47,374 nt of DNA from Alphaproteobacteria bacterium (GTDB lineage Bacteria > Pseudomonadota > Alphaproteobacteria > Rhizobiales > Xanthobacteraceae), in the NCBI GenBank assembly GCA_021325315.1, contig JAJPHK010000030.1, forward strand, positions 1 through 47,374, in the 5' to 3' direction. The notes beneath the pieces were generated by a model. The model saw only the letters and a list, made by a program, of their open reading frames with translations. It had not been told where the DNA came from and made no database searches. This document shows positions 25,133 through 32,739 of the stretch, piece after piece. Each line of letters opens with the position of its first letter. The stretch's first letter is position 1. Position numbers and translations under genes: made by a program.

Positions 25133-25543
25133 TTGCGCGAGCTTGCGTTTCAGATGTTCCGTTTCGGCCTGGTGGGCCTCGCTAACGCGGGCGTCGACGC
25201 TGCGGTGTTTTTCACCATGGTGGCGATTTTGGGCGCGTTCGCGCCCCATCTCAGCCCCGATTGGTTGCTGATCGCGTCGAACACAACATCCTTCGCGGTC
25301 GCGGTGACCTGCTCCTATGTCATGAACTCGCTGTTCACGTTCAAGAGGCATCACACGGAGTTGAGCTTCCGCGCCTATCTCCTGTTCGCCGCGAGCCAGG
25401 TGGCGGGCTTCGTCGCGCATACCGCAACGCTCGTGATCGCGGCGAAATATCTTCCGCTGCCGCTTGCGAAGCTCTTGGGCATCGGCGTGGGCTTCGTGGT
25501 GAATTTCACGCTCGCGCGGACGATCGTTTTCCGTAGCGCGTAG
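25133..25543 (+). CDS. GtrA-family membrane protein (lipid-linked sugar flippase)
   Basis: 136 residues, 4 membrane segments. GtrA hallmarks: QMFRFGLVGLANAGVDAAVF at the start and VMNSLFTFKRHH, with GFVVNFTLARTIVFR at the end. TTG start with GGAG 8 bp upstream; no ATG gives the conserved N-terminus. GtrA proteins are thought to flip undecaprenyl-phosphate-linked sugars. Divergent from the GT2 gene by 107 bp, so the pair forms one functional set. Confidence 0.85.
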   Translation: MRELAFQMFRFGLVGLANAGVDAAVFFTMVAILGAFAPHLSPDWLLIASNTTSFAVAVTCSYVMNSLFTFKRHHTELSFRAYLLFAASQVAGFVAHTATLVIAAKYLPLPLAKLLGIGVGFVVNFTLARTIVFRSA

Positions 25544-25553
25544 TTAATTCTCC

Positions 25554-25642
25554 GTCATGGCCGGGCTCGTCCCGGCCATCCACGCCTTAGCTGAGGTGAG
25601 GCTCTTAAGACGTGGATGCCCGGCACAAGGCCGAACATGACG
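25554..25642. repeat. Dispersed intergenic palindromic repeat, copy 2
   Basis: It shares with 1966-2091 the opening GTCATGGCCGGGCTYGTCCC, the CATCCACGCCTTA stretch, the returning AAGACGTGGATGCCCGGCAC and a terminal CATGAC, but lacks the extra inner hairpin of copy 1. It lies between convergent gtrA and hisG and may act as a bidirectional terminator. Confidence 0.8.
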
Positions 25643-25654
25643 AATGGACAAGCT

Positions 25655-26626
25655 TCATCCAATCTTCGAAATCAGCGTCTCATATAGCGGGTTCTCCCGC
25701 GCAAAAATATATTCGGGCGCCGCGACCATCACCGTTTCCGCGCCGCGCTGCCTGAGAAAAATCGCAAGCTCGTGCACCGTCTCGGGCGGGCAGAGAAGCG
25801 TGAGCATCCCGGACGAGGTCGGTCCGCCCAACGGCGCCAAAGCGCCGAAGCGGCCTTTCGCCTCCGCGACGAGCTCGGCGTCGGCCGCCTTGAAGCGCGA
25901 GCGAACTTCCCGTGTCGTGCGCGCGACACGCTCGGCGGCGATGCGGTCGAGGAGGGCGCGCGCGGCCGCGCGCTCGCGCTCGCCCCAATTGGCGCCGAGC
26001 GAAGCCACGAGATTTGCCTGCGAGCGCAAAATCACGCCGTCCTCGACGACCTTGAGCGCGTTCGCGGCCAAGGTGGAGCCCGTCGTTGTAATGTCGACGA
26101 TCAGCTCAGCCGCGCCCGTCGCCGGCGCGCCTTCGGTTGCGCCTGCGCTCTCGACGATGCGGTAATCGGCGATGCCGTGCTTCGCGAAGAAAGCGCGCGT
26201 GAGGTTCACGTATTTCGTCGCGACCCGCATGCGCCTGCCGCGTTTGGCGTGAAAGGCGGTCGCGACGTCGTCGAGATCCTGCATCGTGCGCACGTCGATC
26301 CACGCCTGCGGCACGGCGACGACGACATTGGCAAAGCCGAAGCCGAGACCGTCGACGAGCAGCACGCGCTTGTCCGCGTCGGGCATGGTCTCGCGCACCA
26401 GATCCTCGCCGGTGACGCCGAAGTGGATCGCGCCCTGTGCGAGATTGCCCGCGATTTCCGCTGCCGAGAGATACGCGACTTCCGCGCCTTCGATTTCCGG
26501 AATCGTGCCGCGATACTCGCGCCCGCCGCGCGGCTGCACGAGCGAAATCCCCGCGCGCTTGAAAAACGCGTGCGCGTTCTCCTGCAAGCGGCCCTTGGAG
26601 GGAACGCCGATGACGAGCGCGCTCAT
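25655..26626 (-). CDS. hisG: ATP phosphoribosyltransferase catalytic subunit
   Basis: 323 residues. It joins ATP and PRPP in the first step of histidine synthesis. Visible motifs: [15 protein letters not shown] at the start, [22 protein letters not shown] (PRPP-binding region, residues about 160-185). Residues about 230-323 form an extra C-terminal domain ending [11 protein letters not shown], so the protein is longer than the roughly 215-residue short HisG that normally partners HisZ. The ATG overlaps the hisZ stop by 4 bp (ATGA), so hisZ-hisG are coupled. A longer frame upstream to 26746 is not needed. Confidence 0.93.
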   Translation of the reverse strand: MSALVIGVPSKGRLQENAHAFFKRAGISLVQPRGGREYRGTIPEIEGAEVAYLSAAEIAGNLAQGAIHFGVTGEDLVRETMPDADKRVLLVDGLGFGFANVVVAVPQAWIDVRTMQDLDDVATAFHAKRGRRMRVATKYVNLTRAFFAKHGIADYRIVESAGATEGAPATGAAELIVDITTTGSTLAANALKVVEDGVILRSQANLVASLGANWGERERAAARALLDRIAAERVARTTREVRSRFKAADAELVAEAKGRFGALAPLGGPTSSGMLTLLCPPETVHELAIFLRQRGAETVMVAAPEYIFARENPLYETLISKIG

Positions 26627-27762
26627 GCGGCACCCGCCTGTTCGAGTTCGTTGATCCAGGCGGCGAAGCCGACGGCCGGGATCGCAGTCTTGCTGCCCAA
26701 AAGCGTCATCAGCTTGTCGTAGCGCCCGCCTGCCACGAGCGGCCACTTCACGTAATCGCGGGGATCATAAAGCTCGAACACCATGCCGGTATAATAGTCG
26801 AGCGCGCGGCCGAATGCGGTCGAGAAGCGCACGGTCGAAAGATCGACGCCGCCCGCCGCCATGAAGCCGATCCGCTGCTCCAAACGTTCAAGCGCGGCGG
26901 AAAGATCGAGCTTTGAATCTTTCGCGAGCGCGCGTAATTCCGCGAGCGCCGCATCAGGATCGCCTTCGATGGAAAGGTAGCGTTCGAGCGCGGTGCAATT
27001 TCCGGTGCCGAGCCCGCCCGCCGAGCCGAGCGAGGCCTGCTCCAGAAATCGCTCCGCGATCTCGCCTACGGTACGCCCGCCGACATTCGAAATGCCCGCG
27101 ATGGAGAGCAAATCCGCGACGAAAGCGCGCGCCGCCGCAGGATCCGAACCTTCGAGCGCAGCGAGCATGCCGGCATGCGGGGAGGGCGCGCTTGCCGCGA
27201 GCTTCAGACTCGAAAGATCGGCCGCGAGCGTTCCCGTGCGGTTGAAGTCCTTGAGCAGCCGCCGCCGCCAGGCGGGGGAAAGATCGAGCGCCGCCACGAA
27301 AGCCGAGAACAGGCCCACATCGCCCATGCGGATCACGGACTTCTCGACGCCGAAGTGACGGGCGGAGTCGAGCGCAAGCGTCAGGCATTCGGCGTCCGCC
27401 GCTTCCTGGTCCTCGCGTCCGAGCGATTCGATTCCGGCCTGCAGATATTCGCCCGCGCCGCCGCCGCGGTCGCGGAACACGCGGCCGAAATAACAGTAGC
27501 TCGCCGGCACCGGCGCGTTGTTCTCAAGATGCAGGCGGCAGGTGGGAATCGTGAGGTCGGGCCGGAGACACAATTCGCGCCCGTTCGCGTCGGTGGTAAG
27601 AAACAAACGCCGCCGCAATTCCTCGCCCGAGAGTTCGAGGAACGCGTCCGCCGGCTGCAGGATCGGCGGCTGCACGCGCACATAGGCCGCGCGCTCGTAG
27701 AGGTCTACGAGTGCTTCGGCGCGTCCGTTCCGCGCGCGGGCGTCTGTTTCTTTAAAATTCAC
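26623..27762 (-). CDS. hisZ: ATP phosphoribosyltransferase regulatory subunit
   Basis: 379 residues, a HisRS-like fold without tRNA charging. Motifs: [40 protein letters not shown] (motif 2-like region) and [13 protein letters not shown] (histidine-A-like region). HisZ confers histidine feedback on HisG. The start is GTG at 27762 with GGAAG about 10 bp upstream. It sits between hisS and hisG on the minus strand. Confidence 0.93.
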   Translation of the reverse strand: MNFKETDARARNGRAEALVDLYERAAYVRVQPPILQPADAFLELSGEELRRRLFLTTDANGRELCLRPDLTIPTCRLHLENNAPVPASYCYFGRVFRDRGGGAGEYLQAGIESLGREDQEAADAECLTLALDSARHFGVEKSVIRMGDVGLFSAFVAALDLSPAWRRRLLKDFNRTGTLAADLSSLKLAASAPSPHAGMLAALEGSDPAAARAFVADLLSIAGISNVGGRTVGEIAERFLEQASLGSAGGLGTGNCTALERYLSIEGDPDAALAELRALAKDSKLDLSAALERLEQRIGFMAAGGVDLSTVRFSTAFGRALDYYTGMVFELYDPRDYVKWPLVAGGRYDKLMTLLGSKTAIPAVGFAAWINELEQAGAA

Positions 27763-27847
27763 AGCCGTTGCTTCCGTCGTAGGAGAGCGAAATTTCCGTG
27801 GTAGAGGCGGGCTTGTAGCAAAGGAGGGCGGGCAAGCCTATCCTCTT

Positions 27848-27886
27848 GTCATGCCCGGCCTGGCCGGGACAAGCCCGGCGATGACG
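27848..27886. repeat. Short palindromic repeat, half element
   Basis: GTCATGCCCGGCCTGGCCGG, then GACAAGCCCGGCGATGAC: the outer arm of the 1966/25554 repeat in a solitary form, between hisS and hisZ. It could end hisS transcription. Confidence 0.6.
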
Positions 27887-27898
27887 AGGTGCTAAAAG

Positions 27899-29455
27899 TT
27901 AATGCTTCCCATGCCGTGCGAGCACTTCACGCACGGCTTTAACGAGATCGGCTTCTTTCACCGAAAACTGCGCAGGCCGCGTCTCGCGCCATTCCTTGTT
28001 GGAAGCAATGGCTTCCGCCGCCTTCGCGCCTTCAACCAGATCCTTTACTTGAACTTCCCCTTTGGCCTTTTCGTCGCCGCCCTGAATGACGACGCAGGGG
28101 GCGTTGCGGCGGTCGGCGTATTTCAGCTGGTTGCCGAGGTTCTTCGGGTTGCCGAGATAAAGCTCCGCGCGAATTCCCGCGTCCCGCAGTTCCTTCACCA
28201 TGCGCTGGTAGTCGTTAACACGATCCCTATCGAACACCGTGACGACCACGGGACCGAAGTCGTTTTCACTGCCGACCTTGCCTAGCGTCTGGAGTGCCGC
28301 GAGGAGCCGCGACACGCCGATGGAAAATCCGGTCGCTGGCACCGGCTCGCCGCGAAAGCGCGCAACGAGTCCGTCGTAACGCCCGCCGCCGCCGAACGAG
28401 CCGAAGCGGACGGAGTTTCCTTTTTCGTCTTTTGTTTCGAAGGTGAGCTCGGCCTCGTAAACGGGGCCGGTGTAATATTCAAGGCCGCGGACGACTGAAA
28501 GATCTATCCGAATTTGGTCAGGGGTATATCCGTTTGTCCTGACCAAATTTCTTATTTGGAACAGCTCATCGATTCCATTCCAAATTGGATCGGTGCTTAC
28601 AAATGCCGTTTCAAAATAACTGAACAGCATTTTATCGATGACGGGCACCGAACAAATACCGGTGCCACGATAGTCGTATTCTACGATAGAAACGTCTTTA
28701 ACGCTGCCGATGTTCTCCATAGTTTGCAGCAGTTGCAAAATGATATTGATTTGCTCGTCGCTTAAGTTCGCCCCCTTTGTAAAGTCACCGCTTTCATCTT
28801 TACGACCTTTGCCGAGAAGTTCTCGTACGCCCTCATTTCCCAAACGATCTCGCTTATCGATCGCGCGCAGCACCGTCAGCCGCTGCTCCGGCTTCACGCC
28901 CGCGGCGTCCATCACGCCGTCGAGCACCTTCCGGTTATTCACCTTGATGACGTATTTGCCCTTCAGTCCCAGCGCCTCCATTGTATCCGCCGCCATCATG
29001 CACATCTCGGCGTCGGCGGCGGGCGAGGCGGAGCCGACGGTGTCGGCGTCGAACTGCATGAATTGCCGATAGCGGCCGGGCCCCGGCTTTTCGTTCCGGA
29101 ACACCCAGCCGTAGCGATAGCTGCGATAGGGTTTCGGCAGCGTCTCGAAATTTTCCGCGACGTAGCGCGCCAAGGGCGCGGTCAAATCGTAGCGCAGCGA
29201 CAGCCACTGCTCGTCGTCGTCCTGAAAGGAGAAGACGCCCTCGTTCGGGCGATCCTGGTCGGGCAAAAACTTGCCGAGCACGTCCGTGTATTCGATCGCC
29301 GGCGTCTCGACCGCCTCGAAGCCGTAAAGCTCGTAGACCTTGCGGATTTTCTCGATCATCTCGCGCGTGGCTAAAAGCTCCGCCGGCCCGCGATCCGCGA
29401 GCCCGCGCGGCAGCCGCGCCTTGATCTTCGAGGGTTTCTTTTTGTCCTTGCTCAT
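27899..29455 (-). CDS. hisS: Histidyl-tRNA synthetase, alphaproteobacterial long form
   Basis: 518 residues, longer than the 424 of E. coli HisRS. Class II motifs: [16 protein letters not shown] (motif 1/2 region), [17 protein letters not shown] (119-135), GLEYYTG (325-330, histidine A) and [11 protein letters not shown] (motif 3 region). The motif 2 loop reads EKPGPGR instead of the ERPQKGR of canonical bacteria; this variant is known from alphaproteobacteria whose tRNA-His lacks G-1. An anticodon-binding domain ends the protein. Residues about 199-318, an insertion domain, are encoded by an AT-rich block (see 28501-28860). ATG at 29455 is chosen; 7 further residues are possible from 29476. 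The frame is intact, so the gene should be functional. Confidence 0.93.
   Translation of the reverse strand: MSKDKKKPSKIKARLPRGLADRGPAELLATREMIEKIRKVYELYGFEAVETPAIEYTDVLGKFLPDQDRPNEGVFSFQDDDEQWLSLRYDLTAPLARYVAENFETLPKPYRSYRYGWVFRNEKPGPGRYRQFMQFDADTVGSASPAADAEMCMMAADTMEALGLKGKYVIKVNNRKVLDGVMDAAGVKPEQRLTVLRAIDKRDRLGNEGVRELLGKGRKDESGDFTKGANLSDEQINIILQLLQTMENIGSVKDVSIVEYDYRGTGICSVPVIDKMLFSYFETAFVSTDPIWNGIDELFQIRNLVRTNGYTPDQIRIDLSVVRGLEYYTGPVYEAELTFETKDEKGNSVRFGSFGGGGRYDGLVARFRGEPVPATGFSIGVSRLLAALQTLGKVGSENDFGPVVVTVFDRDRVNDYQRMVKELRDAGIRAELYLGNPKNLGNQLKYADRRNAPCVVIQGGDEKAKGEVQVKDLVEGAKAAEAIASNKEWRETRPAQFSVKEADLVKAVREVLARHGKH
28501..28860. other. AT-rich compositional patch inside hisS
   Basis: By hand count about 158 of 360 bases are G or C (44%), while the adjoining line 28861-28920 has 45 of 60 (75%) and 28441-28500 has 35 of 60. 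Codon choice changes with it (many AAA, TTT, ATT, TTA-type codons), yet the HisRS frame runs through unbroken, encoding residues about 199-318. The patch contains a perfect 12-bp inverted repeat, 28511-28522 against 28538-28549. I interpret it as an imported segment. Confidence 0.7.
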
Positions 29456-29516
29456 GATCCTGCTCTGGGCGGGCATATAGCGGGATTCTTTGAGGTTTTC
29501 ACAGCCCCATTAACCT

Positions 29517-29612
29517 GTCATTCCGGAAGCCGCGAAGCGGCTATCCGGAATCCAGATACGAAAGTGGGCGTTTCTGGATTCCGGGTTCGCGCTTCGCGCG
29601 CCCCGGAATGAC
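29517..29612. repeat. Intergenic palindromic repeat of the GTCATTCCGG type
   Basis: GTCATTCCGG (29517-29526) is answered by CCGGAATGAC (29603-29612); inside, CCGGAATCCAGA and TCTGGATTCCGG pair again, with a GC-rich inner hairpin (AAGCCGCGAAGCGGCT-like). It fills most of the gap between divergently placed hisS and the end of the sigma-54 activator gene. It is a second family of dispersed repeat, unrelated in sequence to the CATGGCCGGG type. Confidence 0.8.
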
Positions 29613-29621
29613 GAGGAAAGG

Positions 29622-31037
29622 CTAGGCGCTCCGTCCCCGCGTCCAGCTTTGCAGCTTGCGGTAAATCGTGGAGGGGGCGACTTCGAGCGCCGCCGCGGCC
29701 TTCTGCGCGTTGCCGCCGAAGGCCTTGAGCGCGTCCTCGATGATCTTTTGCTCCTGTCGCCACAAGGGCGCGATCGAAGGGCTATCCACCCGCGGCAGCG
29801 GGCCCGTGTCGCGAGCGGGCTCGTGCGTCGCGGGTGCGTCCGCATCGGAAAGCGAAAGCATCTCGGCGGAAACTTCCTCCGCGTCATGCAGCACCACCAC
29901 GCGGCGGATCACGTTCTGCAACTGCCGGACATTGCCCGGCCAGGAAAATTCCTCGAGCTTCAGGGCGGCATCCGGCGCAAAACCGTTGAATGCGCGGCCT
30001 TCCTCCTCCGCGTAGCGCGACAGAAACGCATAAGCGAGCCGCACGATGTCGCCCGCGCGTTCGCGCAAGGGCGGCAGGTGCAGGGGAAGCACATGCAGGC
30101 GATAGTACAAATCCTCGCGAAAATTTCCGGTTTCCACTTCGCGCATCGGATCGCGATTGGTCGCGCACACGAAGCGGACATTCACATTGCGCTGTTTCGT
30201 GTCGCCCACGCGCCGCACCGTGCCGGTCTGCACGAAGCGCAAAAGTTTTGCCTGCAGCGCGAGGTCCATCTCGCAAATCTCGTCGAGGAAGAGGGTTCCG
30301 CCATGCGCGAGCTCGGCCGCGCCCGCGCGATCTTCATGTGCGCCGGTGAAAGCGCCCTTCACATGGCCGAAGATTTCGCTTTCCATCAGTTCTTTCGGAA
30401 TCGCGCTGCAGTTCAGCGCGATGAATGGCCCGCTCGCGCGATCGGAGCGCGCGTGGATCGCTTCCGCCGCGACTTCCTTGCCGGTGCCGCTTTCGCCGGT
30501 GATGAAGACCGGCGCTTTCGAAGGAGAAATCCGTTTGATCTGTTCGTAAATCTCCGTCATCGCGGACGAAGCGCCGATGAATCCTTCGAAGCCTTCAAAT
30601 TCTTGTGATTGCGTTATTGCTGCAGCGGGAAATTCGCGCGCCGCTTCCATCCGGACCGCATTCAGGAGCCGCTTCGCAAGTTCCGCAGGCTGAAACGGCT
30701 TCACCAGAAAATCCGCCGCGCCCGCGCGCACGGCTTCGACCGCGATCGCGACGGAACCTTTTTGGCTGGTCGCGATGATCGGGCCTGAGAGCCCCGCTTC
30801 GCGCACGTTCGCAACGCACTCGGAAACCTCGATTGTCTGATCGACGGAAATAATCGCCGCCGCAAAGGCCTCGTCGCGCACGAGCGCTACGCCTTCGACA
30901 AGGCTCGTAGCTTCACGCACGCGGATTTGCGGATTCTGATGAGCCGCGAGTGCTGCCGCGCTTAAGCGGCGGATCGTCGGATCGTCTTCAACGATAAGAA
31001 CGCGGACTGGCTCTGCCGAGCCTCTTCTACAAACCAT
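29622..31037 (-). CDS. NtrC-family sigma-54-dependent response regulator
   Basis: 471 residues. N-terminal receiver-like domain (about 11-125): VLIVEDDP, ATSQKG and FLVKPF are in place, but the expected phospho-acceptor strand reads AIISVDQTIE, where Ser64 or Asp66 stands near the usual Asp position. AAA+ domain (about 150-380): ESGTGKE (Walker A), GAFTGA (sigma-54 contact loop), GGTLFLDEI (Walker B). Fis-type HTH at the C-terminus: AQKAAAALEVAPSTIYRKL. It should activate sigma-54 promoters. ATG at 31037 is chosen because a receiver starts soon after and CGGGG lies upstream; the longer 502-residue frame is less likely. It is divergent from the aminotransferase, and no cognate kinase is adjacent. 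Confidence 0.87.
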   Translation of the reverse strand: MVCRRGSAEPVRVLIVEDDPTIRRLSAAALAAHQNPQIRVREATSLVEGVALVRDEAFAAAIISVDQTIEVSECVANVREAGLSGPIIATSQKGSVAIAVEAVRAGAADFLVKPFQPAELAKRLLNAVRMEAAREFPAAAITQSQEFEGFEGFIGASSAMTEIYEQIKRISPSKAPVFITGESGTGKEVAAEAIHARSDRASGPFIALNCSAIPKELMESEIFGHVKGAFTGAHEDRAGAAELAHGGTLFLDEICEMDLALQAKLLRFVQTGTVRRVGDTKQRNVNVRFVCATNRDPMREVETGNFREDLYYRLHVLPLHLPPLRERAGDIVRLAYAFLSRYAEEEGRAFNGFAPDAALKLEEFSWPGNVRQLQNVIRRVVVLHDAEEVSAEMLSLSDADAPATHEPARDTGPLPRVDSPSIAPLWRQEQKIIEDALKAFGGNAQKAAAALEVAPSTIYRKLQSWTRGRSA

Positions 31038-31184
31038 AACCCCGGCGACCCCTCGACGCGGACTGGTATTGAAGGGGTGCACTGGCACGCGCCCCAATTG
31101 GCGGATACTTTGGCAAAACAGGGTAAACAAACCTTTTATCGAGGCATTTTGCGCAGTAGCTTCGATGCCTTAAGGAGTCTCGCC

Positions 31185-32525
31185 ATGTCACGCCCCGCCG
31201 AAAAACCAGCCCTCAGCCCGAACGATCTCGAAGCGTTCTGGATGCCGTTCACCGCGAACCGCTCGTTCAAGAAGCGGCCGCGCCTCGTCTCACGAGCAAA
31301 GGGCATGCACTACTACACGCCCGAGGGCCGCGCGATTCTCGACGGCGTTGCGGGCATGTGGTGCACGAACGCGGGGCATAATCGCGAGCCGATCGTCGAG
31401 GCGATCCGGGCCGAAGCGCAGGCGGTCGATTACGTTCCGCCATTCCAGTTCGGAAATCCGAAGGCGTTCACGCTCGCGAACAGAATCTCCGCGCTCGCGC
31501 CCGCCGACCTCGATCACGTTTTCTTCTGCAACTCCGGCTCCGAGGCCGTAGACACCGCGCTCAAGATCGCGCTCGCGTACAACAACGTGCGCGGCGAGGC
31601 GTCGCGCGTGCGATTGATCGGTCGCGAGCGCGGCTATCATGGCGTCGGCTTCGGCGGAATTTCCGTCGGCGGCATGGGCCCGAACCGAAAGCAATTCGGC
31701 GCGCTGATGGCGGGCGTCGATCATCTGCCGACCACCTATAATCGCGAGAAGCAGGCCTTCTCCAAAGGCGAGCCGGAATGGGGCGAGCATCTCGCGGACG
31801 CGCTCGAGGGGCTCGTCGCGCTGCATGACGCTTCCACGATTGCCGCCGTGATCGTCGAGCCGATGGCGGGATCGACGGGCGTCATCCCCGCGCCGAAAGG
31901 CTATCTCAAGCGGCTTCGTGCGATCTGCGACAAATACGGAATCCTGATGATTCTCGACGAGGTCATCACCGGCTTCGGCCGCCTCGGCTTTCCCTTCGCC
32001 GCCGAGCGCTATGGCATCGTGCCGGACATGATTACGTTCGCGAAGGGCGTGACCTCCGGCTCGGTGCCGATGGGCGGGGTCATCGTGAGAAAGGGCATCT
32101 ACGATGCCTTCATGAAGGGGCCGGAGCACATGGTCGAGCTCTTCCACGGCTACACCTATTCGGCGCACCCGCTTGCCTGCGCGGCGGGCATTGCGGCGCT
32201 CGACCTCTACCGCGAGGAAAAGCTGTTCGAGCGCGCCTACCAGCTCGAGCCGAAATGGGCGGACGCCGTGATGAGCCTGAAGGGCCTGCCGGGCGTCCTC
32301 GACATCCGCACCGTGGGGCTCACGGCGGCGATCGATCTAGCCTCCAAGCCGGACGCCGTCGGCAAGCGCGCCTATGAGGCGCTGGAGCGCGCCTTCTTCG
32401 ACGAGAACCTGATGCTGCGGACTGCGGGCGAAACGCTGGTGTTCACGCCGCCGCTGATCATCTCCGAGGATGAGATCGGCGAGATTGTCGAGAAGACGGC
32501 AAAGGTGATCAAGGCGACGGCCTGA
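31185..32525 (+). CDS. Class III omega-amino acid aminotransferase (beta-alanine:pyruvate type)
   Basis: 446 residues. PLP enzyme of fold type I: NSGSEAVDTALKIA (phosphate-binding), GYHGVGFGGISVGG, ILDEVITGFGR (Asp258 holding the pyridine N) and ITFAKGVTSG with Lys287 as Schiff-base lysine. The LEAFWMPFTANRSFK start is characteristic of omega-amino acid:pyruvate transaminases, which convert beta-alanine or similar amines with pyruvate as acceptor. ATG at 31185 has AAGGAG 8-13 bp upstream. It stands alone, divergent from the sigma-54 activator; whether it is the target is uncertain, since I find no convincing -24/-12 promoter in the spacer. Confidence 0.87.
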   Translation: MSRPAEKPALSPNDLEAFWMPFTANRSFKKRPRLVSRAKGMHYYTPEGRAILDGVAGMWCTNAGHNREPIVEAIRAEAQAVDYVPPFQFGNPKAFTLANRISALAPADLDHVFFCNSGSEAVDTALKIALAYNNVRGEASRVRLIGRERGYHGVGFGGISVGGMGPNRKQFGALMAGVDHLPTTYNREKQAFSKGEPEWGEHLADALEGLVALHDASTIAAVIVEPMAGSTGVIPAPKGYLKRLRAICDKYGILMILDEVITGFGRLGFPFAAERYGIVPDMITFAKGVTSGSVPMGGVIVRKGIYDAFMKGPEHMVELFHGYTYSAHPLACAAGIAALDLYREEKLFERAYQLEPKWADAVMSLKGLPGVLDIRTVGLTAAIDLASKPDAVGKRAYEALERAFFDENLMLRTAGETLVFTPPLIISEDEIGEIVEKTAKVIKATA

Positions 32526-32529
32526 CCGT

Positions 32530-32660
32530 ACCCCACCCGACGCCTCGCTTCGCTCGGCGTCACCCTCCCCTAAAGGGGAGGGAACGGGGGAACCTCGCCG
32601 CCGCGTCATCCCTCCCCGAAGGGGAGGGCGGCGCATCGCTTGCGATGCGCCGGGTGGGGT
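32530..32660. repeat. Compound palindromic element with 10-bp terminal inverted repeats
   Basis: It is bounded by ACCCCACCCG (32530-32539) and CGGGTGGGGT (32651-32660), perfect inverted repeats. Internal hairpins include CTCCCCTAAAGGGGAG, CCCTCCCCGAAGGGGAGGG and GCGCATCGCTTGCGATGCGC. It has no coding capacity of note. It is a third kind of dispersed palindrome, of MITE/REP-like appearance, between the aminotransferase and the TipF-like gene. Confidence 0.75.
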
Positions 32661-32739
32661 TCTTTCGTGCTTTCAGGTGCCCGGCTATGTTGTGCAAGGG
32701 CGATTCGCCGCTACACTGGCGCGCGCGGCAGGGAGTTTT

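Noticed and set aside
31038-31184. Possible sigma-54 promoter (TGGCAC near 31083) between the activator and the aminotransferase
   Set aside because: The required GC dinucleotide at -12 with 10-bp spacing from GG is absent on both strands.
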